Shown piece by piece: positions 26,329 to 38,796 of a stretch of DNA of 64,000 nucleotides. The stretch is taken from contig JAZARR010000105.1 in the NCBI GenBank assembly GCA_037389465.1, positions 4,172,159 through 4,236,158 of the forward strand. Reading direction: 5' to 3'. The notes beneath the pieces are model-generated. The model saw nothing but the letters and a program-made list of their open reading frames with translations, did not search any database and was not told the DNA's origin. The translations under genes and the position numbers were made by a program. Positions within the stretch are counted from its first letter, which is position 1, and every line of letters starts with the position of its first letter. The stretch comes from Baylisascaris procyonis (lineage: Eukaryota > Nematoda > Chromadorea > Rhabditida > Ascarididae).

Positions 26329-28285
26329 CTACTGTTTTTTCATACTGTAGATGTAACTGTCCATCTGTTTCTGCAGTTGTTTCAGCGTCTTTTTAACGCT
26401 GTACCCAAAGTGATAGATGATGAGCCCAATGATCGCCAAGCTGAAGATGATGACGTAGAAACGCCAGTAGCGGCGAAAATGTATGGGGACATATTTCTTC
26501 AGTTCTGCCATCTTTCGTGAACGTGTCGATTGGGGAATGACACGTGGATAGCCAGAAGCAGGTGCTCGGTGTCTGACAGCCATTTCTTCTGATCGTTCTC
26601 GTGCCGCTGTAGTTCCGTAGGCCGTCGAACGTAACGGGAAGGCTGTGGATCTAGTAAACGGCTGCAAAAGTGATGGCTCGAAATGTTTCGTGAATGCGGT
26701 GCTTGAAATTGGGGCGGGTGCAGCAGGCACTTCTTGCATTGATTTCGACTCAATCTGCTGTTTACGGGGACGCGATCGCGATCGAGGGTGCGCTGTGGGC
26801 TTCTCAGAAGACTTAACGGTCGCCTTCTGTTTCAAGGGGGTTCTCTTCGAAGCTCGACTCGGGCTCTTTGAAGCAGGGCGCTTTTTATTCGACATGCCTC
26901 TTTTCACTGGGCTTTTCGAAGAGGCAACCTTCCCTGCCGGACTCTTAGCCAGACTCTCCTTACTCGCTGAATCCCTTCTCACATTCCTTTTGCTTAGTGG
27001 GCTCCTCGTTACGCCTTCACCTTTCGTGGGGCTGCTTCTCATGCTTGCGGTTTTCGATCTGCTTGGGGATTTAGATGCAAGACGACGTGACGGTGATGGG
27101 GCATCTGATTTCCGTCCTCTAGATGTTGAACGTGACGGGCGATGCTGAAAATAAATACAGCTTATCACAATAGCTTTAGCAGCCGCTCAGCAGAAAACTT
27201 CAGATGCACATATTGCTCGACAATCTTTGCAAAGGGCTGCACTGCTAGACAACAACAATTAATTTAAGCAATTTCACCACTCAGAAAGCACAGTCACTGA
27301 GAAAAAACAAATCAGACTGCATCGAGTCGAACGAATTCGATAAGAAGAAAAATTCTCAAAGTTTTTTTTTACTGTACTCTTCCATTTTTACGTCCCAAAG
27401 TGGAAAACGTACGAAATGTATGTGAATACGAACATAGGGATATTCAACAGAAAGTATTCTACACCTTTTAGAGTTTCTACAGTAGTAGCAAAAAATTTTT
27501 ACCGGGTAAGCCAAAGGAGGAACAGAAGTTTTGAAATGTCGACGCGAATAATAGAATTTGAGGATCACCATAGAATCCTAGTAAAGCATGCCTCCTAAGT
27601 TGCGACCGACATATGTGAGCAGATATGGCCAACTTCCGGCTTCAGACTTCAGCGGATCAACGTAGGGAAGGCAGAACGCCATGGTGAAGAAGCAGAAAAT
27701 GTGGCAACGTCAGTTCGAAATAATGAATATTTAGACCATCTTTATATTAAACATTTATATTTAGACAAGACCATCTTTCCATACATGGCCTTACCACGCT
27801 TTCTTCATTGTGGTTGAGACCACGTCTCCTCTGGGAGTGTGGCCTGTGAACATCTCCTTTGTGTGCTGGAGTCGCATCCACGGCTATGTCACCCTCGCCT
27901 CAAAATCTGCTAGCTTATTTCTCGCCAAAGCGTATAGCTAGACTGGCCAATAACTATCATCTATTTATCCCTGATGAAGTGCCCACGCATGTCTGATTTG
28001 AGATTTTAAATGCTAAATTTCTCACACGATTCATGGAAGGAAAATGTGGATATGGAGCTGACAAGACTCAAAATCTAGTTACCAACATCGGCGATGAATG
28101 GCAATGCGTTGTTTATGATATATTTAATCTCTCTCCGATTAGTACATCTGGTTAACGACAACTTATCAGTATGACTGCTGCAGTATATACTGAGTGTTGA
28201 TATAAACGTCACCATGTTCACCACTCTACAGTAGATATCAAGATTTTCGGAATGAAGGAAATTACGACTTTGCACTATGGAATGA

Positions 28286-28374
<89 letters not shown>

Positions 28375-29602
28375 TACATGCAGTGCTAATTGCAGTAATT
28401 AGTCGTTTCTGAGGCTACGAGTAGGTGTGATAAAGAACTAAAAGATTTCACAAGGAAACTAGTGCTGGTAAATTATATCAACGAAATAGGAATTTCCTGG
28501 CAGCTGCTGTTTTATCATCCCATCAAAGTAAGTGCATTATCTACAATAATATTAAAATCACGGTTCGAGTGAGCATTCTAAAGAGAAAAACATCGAATAA
28601 AAAACTGCGTTTACTCAAGATATTCATGAAATAATATTACGCTGACTCATGATGAAATATCAGCTGTCACGAAAATGCAAAGCTCAGCTATCTCGATTGT
28701 GTAATAATAATAATTATTATTATTGAGTAATTAATTAATTAAACTGTAGGGGATCTTTGCAGAATTCAAGTTCCGGACCAATAAAGAAGAGCTCACAGTC
28801 GTCCGCAAATAAATTCCAACGAAACGGCGATTCAGTTATCATTTAAGTGAACAAATGAAGAAGATAGTAATCAAATCCCAAGAATGCTTTACAGAATATG
28901 GCTCTCGTTAACACCTGTGCTGTGGATTCTAACATTTCATAGTCAATCTGATAGGGATGGAGCGACGAGTAGTTTAGGACTGCATCTAGGATTGTCACTT
29001 CCCTGGTAGTTAACTGGTGAAGGTCACCGAATGACCCAGGCCATTAGAGCGACGCCATCATCGACTGCAGGAAAACGTGTGCGCCACTTCGCACACTGCC
29101 CTTAGCGTCGGCACCGCATTTTGGCAATTAGCCAGGAGCATAAATATGCGCGGGAAAAAGAGGAAAGCACGCCACTTAATGATGAAACAGCAAAGAGAGG
29201 AAGGCGTGATTGGGAAGAGGTACGTAACCATACAGGGCAAAGAACGACAATAGTGAGTGAATAAGAATCGACTGATAAAGAATGAATGGCAAAAATTCGT
29301 TCAGAAAGAAAAAATGAAGAATGTTAGCAACACAGCTGATGCACACAGGCAGCAGTCTTATTAAGATGAAGAATTCGGTCTCGCAGCCGAATGCATATTC
29401 TGAAATTAACAAATGAGTCGTAATCCAACATACACTTTACAAAGGTAATAAAAATGTGTGGGTGGCTCACCATGATGCGTTCTGGTGATATCTTGAAATG
29501 CGAGCGCGGCTCCCAAGTTGACTCCGAGAGGGGATATCCTTTCCACTTCACCAGATATTGTCTCTTGTCGCCTTGTCCTTTCACGTCTAATACTTCGGCC
29601 AC
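26329..29602 (-). CDS. Chromodomain protein with basic SP-repeat linker and C-terminal transmembrane helix
   Basis: Two exons read leftwards. Exon 29471-29602 (44 codons) encodes a chromodomain: VAEVLDVKGQGDKRQYLVKW, KGYPLSESTWEP. It includes the W and Y of the aromatic cage and the STWEP motif. It ends phase 0 at ATG|gtgagc and joins phase 0 to exon 26329-27144 (271 codons). That exon begins HRPSRSTSRGRK and has at least seven S/T-P-x-K/R motifs in a Lys/Arg/Ser-rich linker, then a Pro/Ala-rich stretch. It ends with HFRRYWRFYVIIFSLAIIG, one membrane helix (about 26395-26460), and a ~21-residue tail. Inferred role: reading H3K9- or H3K27-methyl chromatin while inserted in the inner nuclear membrane. 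The first exon is not secure. Candidate 31841-31873 would place F at the first cage position, but this is weak. It functionally recalls C. elegans CEC-4 and vertebrate LBR. Confidence 0.85.
26395..26460 (-). other. Transmembrane segment of the chromodomain protein
   Basis: About 22 uninterrupted hydrophobic residues (FYVIIFSLAIIGLIIYHFGY...) flanked by Arg-rich RRYWR on the N side and KKTLKQLQKQ on the C side. With a basic nucleoplasmic domain of about 270 residues and a short tail, the topology resembles a tail-proximal, type II inner nuclear membrane protein. There is no signal peptide in the part I can see. Confidence 0.85.
27145..29470 (-). other. 2.3-kb intron of the chromodomain gene
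   Basis: Bounded by a GT donor (ATG|gtgagc, minus strand) and an acceptor ending ttattttcag. It holds a long (TA)n tract and an AT-rich palindromic patch near 28706-28745. The chromodomain's usual C-terminal helix is short in my model, so a small phase 0 exon inside this intron is possible; I did not find one. Confidence 0.75.
28287..28376. repeat. (TA)n microsatellite
   Basis: About 45 TA units interrupted by one G at 28356, inside the chromodomain gene intron. Self-complementary, so cruciform-prone. Confidence 0.97.
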
Positions 29603-32600
29603 CTGGAGTACAACTATTACCCACATGGAATTTTTCCTAAACGAATAAGCATCTGAAGCCGTGTGCATTATATGTGCAACTAATTTTCGGGGTCTCAGAA
29701 AGATATCACTAGTCTGAAGAGTGCAACAATTTCCACGGCAATTCTAGTTTTTTCTGCAATTCTCAAGCAATATGAGGCAAAGAGAAAAATTCACAAGCAT
29801 GAAAAATGGACATTACAAGAGCTGCTCACTGGTGACTGTAAGAGGGAAGATATCTGTTGCAGTGTTGTCAACACATCGAACGATACTCGAGCACAGACGG
29901 AAAGTTTGTTCCATCTGGCGAACTCTGCGGAAATTACGCCATATAATTATCATTTGTCTTTTTTAATAATGCGCTGTCTCTCCGACAAGTGCTCTTGAAA
30001 GCAATCTGAGGTTCGAAAATTGGTCAATAAATTCATCGGTTCAAAGGAAGAAATGTTCGATCGACTAGGAATATGTATATACCCCAAAGGGCGATGAAAG
30101 GTCGCAGAAGAAGGGATAAATATTTTGATTACGATGAAACATGAAGGTTTTTGCTCATTAATGAAAAGAATTGATAAAAACAGATATGAAAGAATTCGTC
30201 GCACACTGAACAAAAAACATGTTCTGCAGAGTTCCTTATGCAAATCATTTGCATCTATTCAAAGTATAATAGCAGAAATGTTTCAGCAATTATCGTCGAA
30301 GGAAATTGACATAACTTTCTAAAAATCTTGCGAGACAGCATTGAAACATCACAATGCTGACTTTTTAACGTGGGCATTGAAGTTACGATGTGAAAAATTC
30401 AAACAGATATCCATATAGGTAATTTCTCATCACAACAAAATGAACCGCATCAAAAAAACAAGGGCGACCACCCACAAACAGACAATACTTTGCGCAGGAA
30501 ACGGCACAAAGGACAGGCAACTGCAAAAGTGACTTTCCACACCCATAAATGGGTGAGCCTCCTTCAAGCGAAGTCAAGTGACCGTTGTAACGGTGTCATC
30601 TTTTTGTTCCATGGAGGTCCTGATAGCCTGTAGAAGATTGAAATGGGATTTCAACGGGCTTATCTCCTACCTCTAAAAGCCAATGACACGCCGAGATTTA
30701 CTCCTTTGTCACAATGGAGGAAACTTTGAAGCTTCCGGTTGCTTCAGATCAATTAAAAAATTTGGCAATAACGAAAGGCATTTCTTTCACATCGGAGCGA
30801 TCCAGTCCATCCTCACTATTCTTGACAGATCGAGTGAAAAAAACTCGGGTATTCGGCACACACACTGGAGTTTCGAAAATTTATGAAGCCTCTATGACCT
30901 CATCAAAGTCAAAGAAATAACTGAAAAAGAAAAAAGTTGGGAAGGCGAGAACGTCGAATACAACGGTACCCCGTTCTAATACCCAACTGCAACCCGCCGA
31001 AATGACTTGACACTTAGGAAACAGGAAACAAACTATCTTCAAAATACCGATAAGCACTCCAAGCGAGATGACTGGATTCAGAAAGAAAGTACTTCAAAGA
31101 GCACTTTCGACGAAAATCAACCAACCAGCGATTTGCACACAGAGTGTCGTCATAATAGGAAATGGCTGTTCCTTGAGGGACCGAGAAGCAGAGGCAGTTT
31201 CGAGGGTCTTAAGTGGTCGCAAATGGAGAACTGCGCCAGGGCGAGCTAGAATGATATGCGCTTTTACACTTCATTCACCTGAACAACCATTTCCACAGGT
31301 TACCCACAAAAAGTGAAACATGCAAAATGAAGCCTTCACATTTGAACTGCTTCCGTTGATTCTATAAACGATTGACCTTTTTTATGAACTATTAGCGTGC
31401 AATGAAAATTCAACAGGTGTAGAATGTATCAGATTTTCTTAGCACCCTTAAATATCGGTAAACCCGTGTCTAAATCTTCCTGAAATTATTGGATGAACAT
31501 GAAACAGGGAAGGTCCCGTGGTACACACTACATCCAGCAAGCCTCTTAAGTATACTTTCGGTGAATGTCGGGCAAATAGGCAAACTCACATACAGACGCG
31601 ACGTAGCCAAACGTGCAGATATACACGTCCACGATGCAAATACTTGACAAAAAAATGCCCATGTGTCCGCACAGACAACGCCACCATAATGTGATCTCGA
31701 CAAGCAAGTATGTAGCAGCGCATTAGAAAAGTTGCGCATTTTTGGAATATAAACATTAGAAAAGAAAACGTTGTTACAATACAATCTAATTACTTAAGAA
31801 GTCTATTTCCCACTCCTATGATTAAATTGAGAGTACGCACCTTAAAGAGTCGTTGAAACAGCGAAATCGTCATGAAGCAAAGCAAAAAATGCTACCTAAA
31901 ACACTGTGCCTGAAATGTGCAAACAATTCGACAGCTACAAATTTTAAAATTCTTGTAGAGTTCACGTGAAACGGCATGCGTCGACACGCACACAACTGAA
32001 ACATTACAACAGCAATCGAACCTCTGTGTTACATACTGCTCATATTGCTTACAAACGATGAAAAAGCTGATATGAGAGCCGATCATCATGTTCCGCGTGT
32101 TTTCGTGCTTCATTTTTAAGTGACAGCTATATCAGCGGTCGAATCTCTATATCAAATAATGCTCATATTCGCGTACCGTACACCGAGGCAAAAACGGCGG
32201 ATTGAAATCTCATCTGTATATAGGCAACAATTGCCTAGTGGTGTATTGGTGCTTCATTTCTATGTAGCGGCAATTTCTGCATTGCCACCCTATCAACGAC
32301 ATATGAGTGGCAGCATCGAAAATATACCATAACACACCGTTCCATTAGAATTACGTTGGTCGGCGCTTCTGTTCACGGCTAGCGTGTAATCACGACCCTT
32401 CAATGCAGCACGCTAACACTTCGTACAGTGTTTCAGAACCTCTATTTGCGACGTTGACGTTGTTTCATATAGATGTACATTTTATCAACACGTTGTACAT
32501 ATCGGTAATATGCATACATTAAGAAAGCAAATAGTTAAGTGTCCCCACAAGATGAGCGACTGGCACTTAAACGCGGAGTCATCTGTCCGCTTCGCATCTT

Positions 32601-35600
32601 CAAAATTGTGTCTTTTTTGTACCTCCATTCAACTGCCAATATGTTCATAGCAACTTGCAACCTCCCTATTCGCTGCACATGACCTAGAGTGACATATTGG
32701 TAGGCGGTTGATTTGCGTTTCTTTTTTAATTTTTTTTTTTTTTTTGCATACTATGGTCATTTTGCGTTGTGCAAAGAAAGACAACAGTTTTATTAACGAG
32801 TTATGTTTTCTCTGCAGTCAATGAATGATGACTGATTTTGTACTTTAGCGAAACAATATCGCATTTGTGCATAACAAATACGGGATGCTTTCAGATCGAG
32901 TGCTGAATGCTAGCTTCAAAGTGCGACAAGTTGCAGTGATTACCTGCGACCGACCTTCACATGTTATGAAAAATGGAATAATTCCAAATGCACTGAGCAT
33001 GCTGTGCAATAATTTCGACGATTAGCCTCTGTACCCATAGCATTTCCACTGAGAATCAAAAGAGAAGCGAATTACACTACTTGATCAAACAGTGATTCGC
33101 TGTAAACAGTTGCTGTAGCAGAGTAACCAAAATCAAGATCGACCATATTTATAGTTGAAGGTGAAAAAGACAACAGCAAGATAGGAGATAACATGCGGCA
33201 TGAAAATAGAGCTAACAGCGAGGACTTCCTAGCCGCTCGCTTGGAGAAAGTAGGCATTCAGGAGACGGAAACCTAGAATCATCATAGTGTAGCAAGAAAA
33301 ATCACCGATCTCGAGTTTCAAGGCTTTAATTCAAGTTTAAAACTTTCACACAAAAACCTAATTCATCAAAAGGTTTAGAGATTTAATTCGATTATTTCGA
33401 ACTTCACAGTTACCATAAAATTTTCGGCTCTTTAACATGCACCGAAGGCAGAATGGATCCATGAAGACATTATTCGGACAGGGTGCTCAAAAATTCACTA
33501 TGCAACATCAAATGAGTGAGTGCATGGAGTGGGATTCATTTTCGTATTACCGAAAATATCTCGTAGCGAACGTAAACAACAGAACGGCTATAAAGCTGCA
33601 AGGCTAATACAGAGAACCGGCACCCATTATTCGAGAAATCGAGGTATTCGAATATCAACAATCTATAAAGTAATCACATGACGAGATTTCCGATTTGCGC
33701 GTAGCATTCTGTATACAGTCGATAAGGATGAAAGTCGGCACTAAATGTGAGACAGAAAGTATTTCATGAGAACATTAGCGTTCTCCGATAAAAGTGACAA
33801 AGTAGCAAGGAAACGCATACTGCGGCGCTCTATTATATTATGATGCATAATGCCATCTATAAGAGGAAAAATTACCCGCTAGAGTGCAAAAACAAATTCA
33901 CTCAAAGTATCAAACAATCAGAAGTAAATCTCTCAGACGCTGTCAGGTGCTACCAATGTTCGAATTCACTGTCAAGGAAAAATTCATGCTCAGGAATTTT
34001 CATTTGCATATTTACTCGCATGACGTCATCTCTGTTCACAGGAAGAGCGTCTGGAAAAGCCACATCAAATCGATGACAGTTTTTAGAATGAATGGATGCC
34101 TTTACGGGATGGCCACGAAAATTCTTACTAAATTTCTGAGCCATAGAGGAGGTTTTCACCGACAAACCACATATAGGACACTTGTGTCATAGACACACAC
34201 TCTGATAAGTGCGTAACACCACAAAGTATGTGGCTTAGAGGACATTCCTTATTACGGCAAACTTGGGTTTATCGATGAGTTTTCATTAAAAGCTTATCGA
34301 GAATGCCTGCAAGGATATTACCTTCTAGTGCATTTTGGATCCTGTAAGGCCGTAGGGAAGAAGCATTTCAATGTGGCGAGTGGAAATCAAGACAGAATGC
34401 GAAGAGTCTACCGATCAAAGAATGTGCGAGTCTCATCTGATAAAAGAAAAAGAGCAAGAAAATAAACAATAATGGAAGAAACATGTAAAGGTGGCGCCTG
34501 ATCTTAAAAGTGGTCACTTAAAATTCTAAACTTCATTATTACTTAGAAACGTTGTTGAAAGCACCCATCGAATGTGCATTATACAACACATTTACACAAC
34601 ACTGCACGCATAACAGGGAGCACAAAATTTGGCGGGAGAGTGGCAGCTCGCAACGCGTCACATAATCGAATAGACGTACAAAGTCGCAAAGACTGACCTC
34701 GTATTCGTCAGCGCTTGTCTTGCGTCGGCTTGCCATACCGAACGAAGGGGCGGGGGGCAACTGGCTCCACTGGAAAAGCATACCGCATACCCACCATGTA
34801 CAAACGCCCCCTCCTCAAACAATAGCGAGCCTGAAATGGTGCTAACGATGTGGCATGCAGAACACCACCAACTCAACAGGATCTGATCCAGACAGTACTG
34901 AGCTTCTGCCTAGAAACACCTCCAGCATGGTGCCATTTGCATTATGATGAGCGATCTAATACTTCAGCTTACTGGATTACAGCACAGGCGTATGACAGTC
35001 TGATGAAATGTTTCGAAGGTAGCATCAAAATCGCCACTGAAAAGCAAACACAAATGTGATGGTCTTTGCTCCCTCTAGCAAATCTAGTGATGCATGATTG
35101 AAATCCGCTTGGCTTAACGCATTATGTGCCACCATATTCACGGAACGTTTTCATATAACCATATGACAGGCACTGCTTGGAACCCTCCAGAAATCTCATT
35201 GGTAAGCACAATTACTGAGTGATAACTTTGTGATTGCTGAACGAAACAGTGGAAAAGTTGGCGAGGCAGGAAAGGAGGAAAAGAGAATTATGCAACTAGA
35301 GGTTTTGAAGGAGATATTTGTAGGCATAGCAGTATAATCAGAACTAGCAAATTAGAGCTAGCAACTGCTCGTTTTATTTGTTTCTTCATGCGATGACCTA
35401 TATTCAAGTCAGTTTTCACTTGGATGTAATGTGCGTATGTACTAGCATTTAATTCCAATCAGACTATATTATTAGAGATATAGAAATATGAAAATCGCCA
35501 CAGTTGAACTCATTGCTCACAAGCGGTGTACTGTGGAGGAATGGGAGGGATAACAATCACAGACCACACATGATGAGCGCACAAGCAAACTGATGAATTG

Positions 35601-36820
35601 CCGATGCATCGAAGCATCGTACATGCATTAATTCATTTAGCAGTATTCGAAATACCTAAATTCCCACTATCAGATCTCGAAGTACTCCGATTAATAAGCA
35701 GCACTGCCCGTAGAAGGATAGAGGATCGAAATGCCGTCGAGCCGAAGCGCATGCTCTATATACTTCTACATTGAGCGCATCTTACATAAATCGGCGTACA
35801 TCGAAGGCCATGAGGAACATATGGAAGGTGATCATAGTACTGGGAATGGTTCGTTGGAGGAAATCAGCAAATTTATTGGTTGGTATCATTGAAGTTGATT
35901 GAAGAGATATTACTACCGTTATGGCAGTACTACTATATTTTTCGGTTATCTCACCGCTCATCGACGCCGACTGCATCAAAACGGGATCGATGAAATTTTG
36001 TTGTTTTGGACAGATTGAAGTGTACAAAGTATGGGATGATGAACTGCGAAAATTGCGCGCCGTATTTGCATTCCTTTCACTTACTGCAGGTGAAATAATC
36101 AGAGTTCAGCGAGCAACTGTAATGCCTTGTCGGCAATAACGTCACCTCTGGTTTCGTGAGTTTTGCTGACAGGGATTAGTAGCACATACTCCATGGAAAA
36201 ATTAGCACACCATCAATTGAAGCATATATATTTTTTTAAGATTTTGGTCGACCTTGAATCATGTCGCTCTACGCCAGTTGGAACCAGTGAGCTGGTTAGC
36301 TCATTTAGAGAAAGCCGTATTGACTCTTGAGACAAATAATGGCAAAATCTCGCATTGATCGTGAAGGTTAATACCTGAAATCACTAACTTTAGACAGCTA
36401 AAAATTAGGAATTTTTGAGCCCTAATTTTTGCATAAAACCTGAGAAGAAATATTCGCGAAATAAGAGTTCACATTAGGAATTGCAATCCGCATTTTGCAT
36501 CTCTGAGTGTTATAACATCCAGAAATACCCAAAATTGTTTCACAAATCTGTAAATAGCCAAGTGTCACAATAGTGTTTGCAAATTCTTGTGACTGTTCAT
36601 GTTTTGTGGTCGCCCTTCTTCAAAATACACTGCGGGCTGCTCATTTCTCCATCTTGAAGGGATGGCAGAATTACTGACCGAGCACATGGGAATGATTGCG
36701 CTGCGCTATAGATTAACTTGCGTAGAAACGTGACGTTAATCAAGTGAGATCGCGGATGTGTGTTAGCCACCAAACTGCAGAGTGTTGCTCCATTTGAGGG
36801 CAAAAAACTATGTTTTTTAC
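29603..36820. other. No supported gene; may hold the 5' end of the chromodomain gene
   Basis: The missing first exon of the minus-strand chromodomain gene should lie here. The best phase-compatible ATG exon I found is 31841-31873 (MTISLFQRLFK, donor AAG|gtgcgt), which is short and unproven. A frame at 35782-36111 is open on both strands and unrecognised. A 16-bp poly-T run lies at about 32730-32745. Confidence 0.45.
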
Positions 36821-37097
36821 AAGTTTTTGAATATTGGCGACGAGTCATTTGTGCTGCAATAAGGCGACGAAATTCAGTGCTGAATAAGATGAGCGGTAAA
36901 GCATTCCGAATGACGGTTTCATTCAGAATAACAGCTCTAAGCAGTAATTGTGTCTTTAATTGCATGCCTAAGCTGAGTAATCCCAAGATGTACTCGACAA
37001 TGCCAAGCAGGAATTTACTCTCACAAGTCATTAAGCTGGACTCATCACCTTGCCTGACGGCCTTGCTTTCCTCAGTTCTACTTGATGCGATTCGCTC
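36821..37097 (-). CDS. Candidate 7TM-receptor-like exon
   Basis: Minus-strand frame opening just after an AAAGTAG acceptor at 37098 and closable at an ACTT|gtaaaa donor at 36820. The peptide has a hydrophilic start (ERIASSRTEESKAVRQGDES), a hydrophobic segment (FLLGIVEYILGLLSLGM), a second one (LLLRAVILNETVIRNALPLI) and then LFSTEFRRLI. The last part resembles the TM7-helix 8 junction of peptide and chemoreceptor GPCRs (NP.IYLLFS..FRR). No neighbouring exons were found. The opposite strand is also open, so this may be chance or a pseudogene fragment. Confidence 0.25.
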
Positions 37098-38705
37098 CTA
37101 CTTTGAAACCCTTGCAGCTGTACGAAAACATGTACGTTTTTCCATGTGTCTTAATTACTATCAAGTTATGCGATTAGTGAATATATTTGACCAAATAAGA
37201 AATGAAAGAAGAATGCTGGTTTACTAGCAACTCAGCGTTGGTTGTGCGAACGTTCCATTTAGCGAGTTTGTTTGCGTTAATGAGGAGGTATCGCAATTAC
37301 AATAATGCTTTCTCCAATTTACAGTGAAAACAGTTTCTGTTCAGCTGCAATTTACATGAACACATTCTCCTAAGTTACGCAAAAGTGTCACGTTATCTTA
37401 CGGCAGTGATTTTCCCATTTAGTGGTTAGCGTATTCATGACACCGATAATAAGCGATATGTTTATCGAGATATGCCCTCGCATTCGAGGGTGTTGAATTT
37501 TCAGTTAGTGTAGGTTTGAAGAGTACAGCGGTACTCGAGAACAATCAGCTGTAAGTCGTATGAAGTTTGAGTTTGGGCACAGCATAGGAATTGTGGTGTA
37601 TCGCCACGATTCATTAAAAAAATATGCTCGGCTGATGCAACTCAGAGATGGTAAGCGTACAGGAAATTGCCACTGTTTTTGACCAGTGATAATCGCAAAT
37701 TATACCCGCAAAATGTAGTCCAGTCTGTATTAGTGCAGTATCTTATGGCAGCATTCTAACAAATTACGAAACGGCATAGCGTAGCATAGTTCTCTGACAA
37801 AGAATTGTAGCATAATGCAAGTGCATTTTGAAACGGAAGAAGAGACCATAATGAAGATGAAAGCCGTGCTGTTGCTCAAGAAACAGCAGTTTAGCACATT
37901 TAGTGAACTGATAAACGAATGTAAAAATTTTTTTCGAGAAAATTGTTTCGTGAGAGTAAGAAGCATGCGTATGATAGGTTTCGCATCGACCCTAGTCACC
38001 ACGTCGTATACAAGCCTCGCTCACACTACTGAGTTCCCTCTTGAAATTTGAACTGACCACGTATCATCATCCACCTGACATCGTTTACAACCTTGAATTA
38101 GTACGTCACTTACGATTGATTACTTCACTTGATGCCTTTTAATTTAGCAATGATGCATATATTGTTTATGATGCGTTTTTTTTTTTGTGAATTGTTGTCG
38201 AATCGCATTGGAACGATTCCGCTTATGTGCAGTGAAGCAAAGTATACTGAAGTGAGTCGAACTGAACAGAGTTGATTGAATATTTGTTCGCATAAAGCAA
38301 GACAGACTTATAAAAAAAAAGATGTGAGCAGATTGCGGTGAACAGGCTACCTGAATAGCCTCGCATATGAAAGAAAAGCAAAGAGAAAAAATAAACACAA
38401 AAACATTCAGTAAGAATGAGAACTAAAGGTACGATCAACTAAATTCACAGCAAATTCATGAAAGTATAATACACTATAAATGTATAGTACAGTATAAATG
38501 GGCCATTAGTGAAATTGTGTATGCTATAACAAGACGCAGTTGTGAGCTGTGCTATGCAAGGATACCATAGCAGCACGTTGAAAGTATACTACAATGTTTC
38601 AGTAAGTTATGTTTAAATTTAATCTGTGCCAATCTTGCCAGCGTTTTGTAGCGTTGACGCTTATGAGTTCGTGACAGAAGTGTGGGAAAAATTTTCTAAA
38701 CATTC
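37098..38705. other. Upstream region of the TRPV gene, no firm feature
   Basis: Expected to hold the TRPV promoter; I see no recognisable sites. A plus-strand frame at 37815-38051 (HFETEEETIMKMKAVLLLKK) looks coding-like and could be a small gene or an alternative 5' exon, unproven. Confidence 0.4.
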
Positions 38706-38712
38706 TTTTCAG
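38706..38712 (+). promoter_or_regulatory. Possible splice or trans-splice acceptor before TRPV exon 1
   Basis: A strong nematode acceptor (TTCTTTTCAG) ends at 38712, 84 bp before the chosen start ATG. An in-frame TAA lies between them, so this would lead into a 5' UTR. Either a spliced 5' UTR or spliced-leader addition would explain it; the sequence alone cannot distinguish these. Confidence 0.3.
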
Positions 38713-38796
38713 GCGACTTCCACTTAATGGGCCTTGAATCTCGCCTATTTTGTTGCGTATTCTCACAGTTGGTTAATAAACAGCGTATTTAAGCTG

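Noticed and set aside
26645..27148. A 167-codon plus-strand frame with hydrophobic stretches
   Set aside because: It is the antisense shadow of the Lys/Arg/Ser-rich linker of the minus-strand chromodomain gene.
29471..29602. Chromodomain as a remnant of a chromovirus-type retrotransposon integrase
   Set aside because: There is no integrase, reverse transcriptase or LTR around it, and the exon splices in phase to a host-like membrane-protein exon.
36597..37227. Overlapping long frames on both strands as two genes
   Set aside because: The plus-strand 155-codon frame has no domain-like features. Only the minus-strand part with membrane-like segments was kept as a weak candidate.
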